DNA of 64,000 nt, from positions 186,001 through 250,000 of the forward strand of contig JBDOQK010000009.1 in the NCBI GenBank assembly GCA_040437565.1. Direction: 5' to 3'. The notes beneath the pieces are model-generated. The model saw only the letters and a program-made list of their open reading frames with translations. It was not told where the DNA came from and searched no databases. Source of the DNA: Albugo candida. Lineage: Eukaryota > Oomycota > Peronosporomycetes > Albuginales. The stretch's first letter is position 1; every line of letters begins with the position of its first letter. The translations under genes were made by a program, and so were the position numbers. This document shows positions 45,635 through 55,815 of this stretch, in pieces.

Positions 45635-48262
45635 CTAATTTTCATCGGAAACGCCATCGCTATCGGAGGAACAAAAATCAAATTCACCTGATTTGGTCTC
45701 AGAAGGATCCATGTAATTGAACGAGAAATTGGAGAAGAGATTGTCATTCGTTGTGCTTCGTGTTGATACCGGCGTATCCACTGGCACCTCGTTCGTATTC
45801 ATAAATGTGTTGTATATATCTGCGTTTTCAAATTCTTTTGCATGGCGCTGCTTCAGTAGCTCTTGACCTTGATATGTGACCTCTTTCTTCGCAACAAGAT
45901 CCCAATCCACGCCTTCGAACCATGGGTGAGCTTTTAATTCTTCAAAGCCATTTGGACCGCTTCCAAGCCGAATCACTTCATTTTTTGTCAATAATCGCGA
46001 AACGAAATCGACTGCGACACAGGAGAAGCGTGACGAGAATTTCAAATCCACTGAAAGGATTCTGTTTCTAATCATTTGATTGTTTTTGGCGTTGAAAGGA
46101 GTTCTTCCGTCAATCATTTCATACACCATGACTCCTAAAGCCCACCAGTCTACAGCTTGTGAATACGGTTTGCCTGTATACACCTCTGGTGCCATCATTT
46201 GATACGTCCCGACAAATGTACTCGTACGGTCATTCTGGCTGGAATTTTGTTTCGACATCCCGAAATCCGTGAGGGCGACGTGCCCATCAGATCCAACCAA
46301 GATATTTTCTAATTTCAAGTCGCGGTAGATGATTTTGTTACAATGTAAATGGTGTAATGCTAAAGCCACCTCAGCGCTGTACAATTTTGTTCGATCTTCC
46401 GGGAATCGACGAGCAAGCCGCATTTGGTCGAGTAGATTGCCACCCGAGTAATACTGGGATAAAAGATATAGCTTGGCATCATTTTGGAAAGCATATCGGA
46501 GTGCTGCTATGTATGGATGATCAATCCGGTCTAAGATTTGGCGCTCGGCATTGGTCGATTCGACCAAGCCACGCTGAATTACCAGCTTCTTTTTTATAGC
46601 TTTCATAGCAAAAAGTGCACCCTCATCTTCCCCGCAGTTTTTACGTACGAGTTTTACTCTTCCGCAGGCACCACGCCCTATCAATTTGATGATATCAAAG
46701 TCGATCAAGGAGACCTCATCACCTTTGCCACGGATTGGACGAATAAAGACACTATTACGATGTTCATTGTCGATATGCCGGGACTCGCTTTTCCGATTCG
46801 CACCCGCTCGTTTCTTTCGTGGATCAATTAGACAGGGTAACCTCTGACAAAGCGAGCAAATACGAACAAGCGCAAATGATTCGACGTACTTGTCTTCACA
46901 ACATCGCGAGCAGAACTTGACTTCACACCATGTACACTGAAATCGACGATTTAGCAGTCCTAATTTCCGATGACATAATCCGCACGAAGTGATTCTCGCA
47001 TCGTTTACAGTGATTCCGGCTGCTTCACCACACCGAGCTGCAAACGATCCGAAAATAGAGCTCATGACCATTTCCAGAGCCCAAGCTCCACTGCTGCTTT
47101 TTACAAAAGGTGGGACCTGGCCTGCTGATACACACACACACCCATGCCTTGCTTCTGCTGTTGGAATTTTGGACCCAACATCGATTTCCGATGATAAGAG
47201 CCATGCAATTGCACGTCTGGCTAATATGCGACGAGCAAAGTATGGATCGTTGTCGTTGACGTAGTGACTCGGTTCTACGAACGCCAGTGCTTTGACACGA
47301 TCCTGAACTATCCCGTGACCGTCGTCATGTATGAGGAGATGTTTCACATATTGTGTGCCTCTAGAAAAAGCTATGACGAACACATCGCACGAAAGTGGGA
47401 TCACAAATCGATTCCAAACCTGTTCGACATGCTTCTGCGGATCAGCAACATGTGCTGATGGATTCATTATGAGAACACCATAATTCTCGACGAGAGCTTT
47501 ACGCAAGTACGCCAACATAGAACCCGTCTCGTCGTCTCGAGATTCATTTTGCATGCAGATACTTCGACTCCAAATGCCAGCTTCTCGATAGGGAATAATT
47601 ACTAGCAATCGCTTTTTTTGTTCATAATTTGGAGATGTGAAAATAGTTCCTTCTGTATTCATTGAAAAGTGCGACTGCAAATTTTCATTCTGTGTAAGAT
47701 CGAAATCGTGGTCAGAGTGTTCTTCAGAAAGCAATAACTGATCAAGTGAAACTAGATATGTATCCATCGACCCAGGAATTCCACAGTAATTTATATTGCG
47801 CAGTCGGGCAGCAAAGTCATGATCTACTTCTATATCTCTATGCTCGGTGATTCCTGCGTTCTCTGAGTCTGTAAAGGTACTTGAGGATCTGGCGGGCAAC
47901 ACGGTGCTTCTGCGCCGATTCGTATCTATTCTCTCTAAGAGACGTCCGCGCTCATTCGATCGAATCGGGCATGTCGATGACGAAGTTGCTGAATTTGGTG
48001 TCGCCAGATACTCGGAATGAGAGGATTCCGGAGAATGGAGTGGTAGCTGGAGGAAAGATATATCACCATGTATGATTTCTCCCGTGAAGACATCCACTTT
48101 TTGAAAGCCTAACTCGGCACAAATACGATTCTGTACATGTTGAATAATATGATCTATCTGGGCGGATGCTGTATCCAAATTGTGGTTCTCACAATGATTC
48201 TGCTTTGTGTGATGCCTTGTGATAGCTTGTACCACAGGCGCTGGGTGCATCGATCGAAGCAT
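45635..48262 (-). CDS. Arb2-like / FYVE-type zinc finger / AGC protein kinase fusion
   Basis: One uninterrupted 875-aa frame from ATG 48262 holds three modules. Residues about 217-345 resemble the Arb2/FAM172 alpha/beta fold ('LLVIIPYREAGIWSRSIC', 'TGSMLAYLRKALVENYGVLI', 'FVIAFSRGTQYV'). Residues 427-472 have the FYVE cysteine spacing (C-x2-C-x12-C-x2-C-x4-C-x2-C-x14-C-x2-C) but lack the RHHCR phosphoinositide motif. Residues 522-783 are a complete kinase domain: glycine loop GRGACGRV, Lys554, YRDLKLEN with Asp648, DFG at 666-668 and MAPE. The tail ends with an AGC hydrophobic motif FSNFSF (843-848). The kinase should phosphorylate Ser/Thr in basic contexts; substrate unknown. The 3' end is also present in the duplicated flank at 44393-44807. 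KATNIP lies downstream on the same strand. Confidence 0.85.
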   Translation of the reverse strand: MLRSMHPAPVVQAITRHHTKQNHCENHNLDTASAQIDHIIQHVQNRICAELGFQKVDVFTGEIIHGDISFLQLPLHSPESSHSEYLATPNSATSSSTCPIRSNERGRLLERIDTNRRRSTVLPARSSSTFTDSENAGITEHRDIEVDHDFAARLRNINYCGIPGSMDTYLVSLDQLLLSEEHSDHDFDLTQNENLQSHFSMNTEGTIFTSPNYEQKKRLLVIIPYREAGIWSRSICMQNESRDDETGSMLAYLRKALVENYGVLIMNPSAHVADPQKHVEQVWNRFVIPLSCDVFVIAFSRGTQYVKHLLIHDDGHGIVQDRVKALAFVEPSHYVNDNDPYFARRILARRAIAWLLSSEIDVGSKIPTAEARHGCVCVSAGQVPPFVKSSSGAWALEMVMSSIFGSFAARCGEAAGITVNDARITSCGLCHRKLGLLNRRFQCTWCEVKFCSRCCEDKYVESFALVRICSLCQRLPCLIDPRKKRAGANRKSESRHIDNEHRNSVFIRPIRGKGDEVSLIDFDIIKLIGRGACGRVKLVRKNCGEDEGALFAMKAIKKKLVIQRGLVESTNAERQILDRIDHPYIAALRYAFQNDAKLYLLSQYYSGGNLLDQMRLARRFPEDRTKLYSAEVALALHHLHCNKIIYRDLKLENILVGSDGHVALTDFGMSKQNSSQNDRTSTFVGTYQMMAPEVYTGKPYSQAVDWWALGVMVYEMIDGRTPFNAKNNQMIRNRILSVDLKFSSRFSCVAVDFVSRLLTKNEVIRLGSGPNGFEELKAHPWFEGVDWDLVAKKEVTYQGQELLKQRHAKEFENADIYNTFMNTNEVPVDTPVSTRSTTNDNLFSNFSFNYMDPSETKSGEFDFCSSDSDGVSDEN

Positions 48263-49602
48263 GCTTATGTTTCAGCCTACAATCGCAATGAAGCGAGGAT
48301 TTCTCCTAATACGGGATAGCCACGTCAGTAACGTAAAGTGCCTCGCGTCTTCTACTTTCGTCCAATTACGCAGCTGTTCTTCGAGCATCGCGTCTCTCAC
48401 GACCTATCCCTGCAGTGTTCTGATTCTAGCAATTGGACCGAATACTGTATTCCTGTGACTATATAGCAAGAATTTTGTATACCACTCCTTCAAAGTGTGT
48501 CATAAAGCTGTATACCGCTGACTCTATGCGCTGAATGCTGTATACTTCCTTGTACAGGATTTTCCATCGAATAAAGAATGCAAGAAGAAGCGTGATGGTA
48601 TCTTCTCCTTTCGTCTGATTGTCTCATATATACGTACACCTAACAAATGAATCGAAAACTTGGCTTGGATGAGAAGTTACACTCATATAGTCATTGATTT
48701 TTCGTGATGAGTAGAAATACGAACACTCTATCTTGGATCAAAGTCGTGCGTCCTCGAATTCCAACTTTTACAATTGTCGCATACATTCTATTCAACTGAT
48801 CTCTAATTCACAAACTCTCGCTCCAAGTCCTTCTCTTTGGCCAGTTGGATCATGTATCAGATCTGGACTCTCGCTTGTAATAACACTGAAAGTCGCTTCC
48901 TAGACGGAGCCCTATTGCATGTGACATTTATTCGATTCGCATACTTTCGTAGAGTGCAAGTCTTTTGCTTACGAGACACATACATCGAGAGCGCTATGTT
49001 TTCGGTAAGGTTTCTATAGTGACTCGAGCACCAAAAACATGAGGTGCAGCCTTCAAAAATTGGCTCGTGAGATAAGCATGATCGTCAGACCTGACCAGAG
49101 TTTCATTGTCTACTTTGACTATTCCCGTCCCAATGCTTGGTGGAATTATTCCTGATCAGGTATACTTGATCGACCAACAAGTCTTCCTATTTCTTTCTCC
49201 TATTCATTCCACACGAATGCTGCCGAAAATTCTCCAGGAACGACAGCAATCTACGAGAAAGCCCATCGACCAGCTACATAGTTACATTTCCATTGTCGCA
49301 ATCTCTAAGAATTTTTTTCAGTTATGAGCGATCAAAAGACTTTGAAATTATTCGGAACTTATCGACATAATCTGAAGCAAAATCAGACGATAGAACTCGT
49401 TTTTTAGAACTACGTCATCTTCTTACCTCACTGACATTCGATGTCAGGTACAGAAAGCATCTCTCAAAGATTTTAATCACATAGTAAGAAAACTGAGCCC
49501 CAATTGTATCGATTTACGAGGCCACATATAAGTGGATCATTCTTCTCCATAGAAAACATTAACGGTACCTACCCACTAATTAACAATCTCGACAACGGCA
49601 GC
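48263..49602. other. Intergenic stretch, no supported gene
   Basis: About 1.3 kb between the divergently transcribed kinase and TOP3B genes. Small frames (60-79 codons) show no domain. It should hold both promoters. I found no tRNA or other RNA gene. Confidence 0.5.
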
Positions 49603-52600
49603 ATGCGAACCATTCTCATGGTCGCTGAGAAACCAAGTATCGCTGCTTCTATTGCAAAAGCACTATGCAATGATTGTAGCTATGAGACTCGCAATGGGAA
49701 AACACCAATTTTTGAGCTTACGTCATCATTCAAATCTGTTCCCTGTTTGTACAAAATCACATCCGTAACAGGACATATGTACTCGTGTGATTTTCCGGCC
49801 GCTTACTCCAATTGGGACACTGTTGATCCAGAATCTTTGTTTCAAGCACCAACGGTGAAAAAACTCGAATCGAAAGGATTATATCAGCAGTTGCAGAAAG
49901 AAGCACGAGGTGCCGATACCTTGATATTGTGGCTGGATTGTGACCGTGAAGTACGTCTACTCGCTGGTGCTTTAAACTTCCAATTCACATGTTCTACTCT
50001 TTCCATTAGGGCGAAAACATTTGTTTCGAAGTGATCGAAACAGTACGTGATCGAATGCAAAATGCCGCCAGTTTAAAGTTCAAGGAGCCACTCATTTTGC
50101 GTGCCAAATTCTCAGCTGTTACCAAAAAAGATATACAACACGCTATGGAAACTCTGGTGGCTCCAAATATCCATGTTCGAGTATCCATTATTCTCCCAGC
50201 ATTCACTTATCCAATCTATAAAACAGGAGTCTTGGGCTGTCGATGCTCGTCAGGAATTGGATCTCAAAGTAGGCGTCGCCTTTTCCCGATTCCAAACGCG
50301 ATATTTTCAAGGACGATATGGAGATTTGGACTCAAATTTAGTATCCTACGGCCCTTGTCAGACACCAACGTTGGGCTTTTGCGTCGATCGATTCGATCAA
50401 GTAAGAAATTAGTATTGGTGAGAACTGAATGTAAAGCGTTGTGTGACTCTGTGAATCCTTTAAGATTCAACAATTTCAACCAGAGCCCTTTTGGACCATC
50501 GAAGTTGACATCACAAAAGATAACCAAACAATCAAGCTGGACTGGGATCGAGGGCATATATTCGATCATGAGGTACGAAATTGATTCATCACGTTACTTG
50601 CAATTATAGCGTCGACTTGCATCAGGCTGTCTGTGCACTGAATGAAGTTATCAGCGAAAAAAATACTTTGCTGGTGTCGAGTGTGAAAGAGTCAGAGGTC
50701 ACAAGGTCTCGTCCGACGCCTTTGAACACTGTTCAGCTTTTGCAGCATGCTTCAAAGCAATTGAGCATGGGGCCTTTCACGACGATGCAAATTGCTGAAC
50801 GGCTATACCTCCAAGGCTATATTTCATATCCACGCACGGAAAGCACATCCTATCCAGACTCCTTTGATGTTCAAAGCACATTGTCACAGCACACTCGAAA
50901 CTCGGTGTGTTTAAGAGCTATATAATGCTGTAACTGCTGACCAAATTGCCTTTCAATAGCACTGGGGAGCGTACGTTGCGAATTTGCTTCATCGTGGCTA
51001 TCAACGTCCTAAAAAGGGTGTGGATGTCGGCGATCATCCACCCATCACACCTGTACGAGCTGTAGAGTTGAACGAGTTGTCAGGAGAAATGGCACGTCTA
51101 TACGACTTTATTGCTCGTTACTTCATTGCGACTGTGTCTCGTGATGCAAGGTACGGCATCTCTCATTCGGAGGATTAACAGCTGATAGTCCCTTCTTCTT
51201 TAGACTGCTAGCAACCAGTGTTTCATTCACTTGTCAGACAGAGAGATTCTCCATCACCGGACATCGAGTATTGGACAGAGGCTTTACCGAAATACTGACA
51301 AGCACCAGTCTAATGGACACATTTGTACCAGACTTCAAGGTCGGGGAATTGAATGCGATCACTCGACAGAATGTTCGGCAAGGACAAACTTCACCTCCGG
51401 GGTTTTTGACGGAATCCGAGCTCATAGGCTTGATGGAAAAGCATGGTATCGGCACAGATGCCAGTATTCCAGCACATATNNNNNNNNNNNNNNNNNNNNN
51501 NNNNNNNNNNNNNNNNNNNNNNNNNNNNNNNNNNNNNNNNNNNNNNNNNNNNNNNNNNNNNNNNNNNNNNNNNNNNNNNTGTGATTTTCCGGCCGCTTAC
51601 TCCAATTGGGACACTGTTGATCCAGAATCTTTGTTTCAAGCACCAACGGTGAAAAAACTCGAATCGAAAGGATTATATCAGCAGTTGCAGAAAGAAGCAC
51701 GAGGTGCCGATACCTTGATATTGTGGCTGGATTGTGACCGTGAAGTACGTCTACTCGCTGGTGCTTTAAACTTCCAATTCACATGTTCTACTCTTTCCAT
51801 TAGGGCGAAAACATTTGTTTCGAAGTGATCGAAACAGTACGTGATCGAATGCAAAATGCCGCCAGTTTAAAGTTCAAGGAGCCACTCATTTTGCGTGCCA
51901 AATTCTCAGCTGTTACCAAAAAAGATATACAACACGCTATGGAAACTCTGGTGGCTCCAAATATCCATGTTCGAGTATCCATTATTCTCCCAGCATTCAC
52001 TTATCCAATCTATAAAACAGGAGTCTTGGGCTGTCGATGCTCGTCAGGAATTGGATCTCAAAGTAGGCGTCGCCTTTTCCCGATTCCAAACGCGATATTT
52101 TCAAGGACGATATGGAGATTTGGACTCAAATTTAGTATCCTACGGCCCTTGTCAGACACCAACGTTGGGCTTTTGCGTCGATCGATTCGATCAAGTAAGA
52201 AATTAGTATTGGTGAGAACTGAATGTAAAGCGTTGTGTGACTCTGTGAATCCTTTAAGATTCAACAATTTCAACCAGAGCCCTTTTGGACCATCGAAGTT
52301 GACATCACAAAAGATAACCAAACAATCAAGCTGGACTGGGATCGAGGGCATATATTCGATCATGAGGTACGAAATTGATTCATCACGTTACTTGCAATTA
52401 TAGCGTCGACTTGCATCAGGCTGTCTGTGCACTGAATGAAGTTATCAGCGAAAAAAATACTTTGCTGGTGTCGAGTGTGAAAGAGTCAGAGGTCACAAGG
52501 TCTCGTCCGACGCCTTTGAACACTGTTCAGCTTTTGCAGCATGCTTCAAAGCAATTGAGCATGGGGCCTTTCACGACGATGCAAATTGCTGAACGGCTAT

Positions 52601-54912
52601 ACCTCCAAGGCTATATTTCATATCCACGCACGGAAAGCACATCCTATCCAGACTCCTTTGATGTTCAAAGCACATTGTCACAGCACACTCGAAACTCGGT
52701 GTGTTTAAGAGCTATATAATGCTGTAACTGCTGACCAAATTGCCTTTCAATAGCACTGGGGAGCGTACGTTGCGAATTTGCTTCATCGTGGCTATCAACG
52801 TCCTAAAAAGGGTGTGGATGTCGGCGATCATCCACCCATCACACCTGTACGAGCTGTAGAGTTGAACGAGTTGTCAGGAGAAATGGCACGTCTATACGAC
52901 TTTATTGCTCGTTACTTCATTGCGACTGTGTCTCGTGATGCAAGGTACGGCATCTCTCATTCGGAGGATTAACAGCTGATAGTCCCTTCTTCTTTAGACT
53001 GCTAGCAACCAGTGTTTCATTCACTTGTCAGACAGAGAGATTCTCCATCACCGGACATCGAGTATTGGACAGAGGCTTTACCGAAATACTGACAAGCACC
53101 AGTCTAATGGACACATTTGTACCAGACTTCAAGGTCGGGGAATTGAATGCGATCACTCGACAGAATGTTCGGCAAGGACAAACTTCACCTCCGGGGTTTT
53201 TGACGGAATCCGAGCTCATAGGCTTGATGGAAAAGCATGGTATCGGCACAGATGCCAGTATTCCAGCACATATAAATAACATATGTGAGCGCAATTATGT
53301 TCGGCTAGCTTCAGGACGTACACTTGTGCCTACCAATTTGGGTGTTGTACTGGTTCATGGCTACTACAAGGTGGATCCAGAATTGGTGCTTCCAAGGGTG
53401 CGTGCAGCAATCGAAGAGCAGTGTACGTTGATTGCGAAAGGAATCGCCAGTAAAAATGAGGTGATAGAGCATTCATTGGAGATATTCCGAGCCAAATTTG
53501 CGTATTTTGTTCGAAAGATCAATATGATGGACACTTTGTTTGAAGCTACTTTTTCGCCTTTGGCAGCCACAGGGAAGCCACTATCAAAATGCGGTAAATG
53601 CAGCCGCTACATGAAATACGTTCATTTGAAACCCCAGCGATTGCATTGCCCGACATGCAATGAGACCTATAGCCTTCCTCAAAACGGATCAATCAAGCTG
53701 TACAAGGTTTGTATATCTGATTCCCAAACTCTGGTGGTTGTTTGACTTTGTATNNNNNNNNNNNNNNNNNNNNNNNNNNNNNNNNNNNNNNNNNNNNNNN
53801 NNNNNNNNNNNNNNNNNNNNNNNNNNNNNNNNNNNNNNNNNNNNNNNNNNNNNATCAATATGATGGACACTTTGTTTGAAGCTACTTTTTCGCCTTTGGC
53901 AGCCACAGGGAAGCCACTATCAAAATGCGGTAAATGCAGCCGCTACATGAAATACGTTCATTTGAAACCCCAGCGATTGCATTGCCCGACATGCAATGAG
54001 ACCTATAGCCTTCCTCAAAACGGATCAATCAAGCTGTACAAGGTTTGTATATCTGATTCCCAAACTCTGGTGGTTGTTTGACTTTGTATAGTGATTCAGG
54101 AGTACCGCTGTCCATTCGATCAGTTTGAATTGGTTCTATTCTCGTTGGGCAATTCGGGAAAGGCGATGGGGAAATCGTATTCCTTGTGTCCGTACTGCTA
54201 CAATCATCCACCTTTTGAAGATGTAGTTGACAAAATGGGTTGCAATGCGTGCTTACATCCGACCTGTAAGCACTCGTTGATACAAAATGGCGTTTGTCCA
54301 TGCCCGGGTAGCAATCCAGACGAGATGCATCGTGCAGCTCCATGGAAAAGCCGAACGAAATTCGATGGCAAAGCAGATATGAAAGACAAGGAGGAAGTAA
54401 AGATGAAATCGGACGATGTCAAGCAAGCAAATATCCCTTGTAATGGAAGTCTCGTTTTGGATGTGAATAGCAAACCAAACTGGAAATTGGCGTGTAATAT
54501 TTGCAACCTTCTGATACGATTTCGATCGGATGTCGCTATCCATACCATTCATACAATCAAGGCAAGTATGGGAGGTAAGCCCGAATATGGCAAGCATGAC
54601 TCTCCAATTTGTGCTCAGAAATGCTCAATGTGTGGCTCGAACAACCTCGTCGTCGAATTCCATAAAGATAAGGTGGAAATGATTAAAAAAGAAGCAAGTG
54701 CCTCCAATGATCAAAACTGGTCCACAAACACCAGTTATGTGGGTTGCTTGCTTTGTGATCCTTTGCTCAGCCGTATGACCGAGAGGAAATTAGGTCGTGT
54801 GAAGCACATAAGCTTGGTGAATGCACAACGTAGTAGTCGACGAGGTGGTGGACGTGGACGTGGACGTGGTAGTCGTAAGAAAGGTGGTCTGCTTTCTGTT
54901 GAAGAGTTCTAA
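49603..54912 (+). CDS. TOP3B: DNA topoisomerase III beta (eight exons, assembly-duplicated)
   Basis: The start is ATG 49603 ([12 protein letters not shown]), where the TOPRIM domain begins as in the family. Exons: 49603-49950, 50010-50174, 50227-50400, 50465-50572, 50626-50904, 50960-51150, 51204 onward (complete copy at 52998-53706) and 54100-54912; all introns are GT..AG and in phase, giving 928 aa (human 862). Seen: TOPRIM 'VAEKPS' and 'DCDREGEN' (across intron 1), '[12 protein letters not shown]', catalytic tyrosine in 'YISYPRTES', '[12 protein letters not shown]', zinc-binding CxxC pairs, and a C-terminal Arg/Gly-rich tail ([17 protein letters not shown]) typical of TOP3B, which acts on DNA and RNA. 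Blocks 49786-51479 = 51580-53273 and 53518-53753 = 53854-54089 are duplicated gap flanks. The true gene is one copy. Confidence 0.93.
51480..51579. other. TOP3B: Assembly gap, 100 N, with 1694-bp duplicated flank
   Basis: 49786-51479 recurs at 51580-53273 and looks identical, including introns. It creates a false tandem TOP3B. Confidence 0.95.
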
Positions 54913-55022
54913 GGATCGCACGATCTTGTGCAATCCTTATAATCCTTCTCGATACCAAATGCTTGATAGATTGCAATTCTGGCGTTTAAATAAGCTCAAA
55001 ATCAAATTAGAATAACTACTCT

Positions 55023-55354
55023 ATGGTACGCCTCTTTGAATGGAGATTTAGTGAAGCAAATGTTGATTTTGAACGACAAGAGGGTTCGCCATAGGATCAG
55101 GTGATTGCTACTACGGTCGATAACGAGTTTGGAAATGTACGATTGGATGATAGCCCATCATCCCAACAGATACAGAATCTGATTCAGTCTCTTCTTCCAT
55201 CTATATTCACAAAAGTAGTGGGATCTGATACTAGCGTGGTGGGGTACGTCACAAGTTCTCTTTGCGGACTGTAGAAATGACATGTCCTGATGGTAAATAT
55301 GTTTGCTATGCGACGTCTTCTCCACCAATTTGGTTCTCTTTCGAACAGATGTAA
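55023..55354 (+). CDS. Small hypothetical gene, probably two introns
   Basis: No long frame exists, but protein-like sequence appears after splicing: ATG 55023-55025, an intron from GTACGC at 55026 to CATAG at 55094, a middle exon starting DQVIATTVDNEFGNVRLDD, a short intron of about 38 nt (GTACGT..TGTAG, near 55237-55274), and a last exon encoding 'MTCPDGKYVCYATSSPPI' with stop at 55352. Without the first splice there is an in-frame TAG at 55092. The product would be about 76 aa, with no recognised family. A start codon sitting exactly at a donor and a 38-nt intron are both unusual, so this could also be a degenerate gene. Confidence 0.4.
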
Positions 55355-55815
55355 TGTGGAATAGCATTATTACAACTTGAGCGATGCTACACAGTCATAT
55401 TTTCACAGAAACTGATGCTGCATTCACGTGATTTTGATAGAAAAAGCGCTTCTTCGATGCAAAGCATAATGTCATTTCGTGATATACGGTACACTTGAAT
55501 TTTACTCTNNNNNNNNNNNNNNNNNNNNNNNNNNNNNNNNNNNNNNNNNNNNNNNNNNNNNNNNNNNNNNNNNNNNNNNNNNNNNNNNNNNNNNNNNNNN
55601 NNNNNNNNTTTTACTCTCGTCAAATACCTATATATATGTATATACCTTGATAATCTATCTTTACATGCTGCTAAATTCGATTGAGAAGCCACTACGCAAA
55701 CCCCATCAATGCATTCTCTCTACTATTTGATATTGAAATATACTCATTCTGCCTTATTTTTTCACATCGCACTCTCAGACTTGGTCCATGCGCTTGCTTT
55801 AGCTATCTCCTGACA

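Noticed and set aside
48837-49327. Small frames in the kinase-TOP3B intergenic region
   Set aside because: Short, without a domain, and in a region expected to hold two promoters.
51271-51828. Frame joining late and early TOP3B parts
   Set aside because: It crosses the N gap 51480-51579.
49786-53273. Apparent tandem duplication of TOP3B exons
   Set aside because: The copies look identical even in introns and abut a 100-N gap, so it is an assembly overlap.
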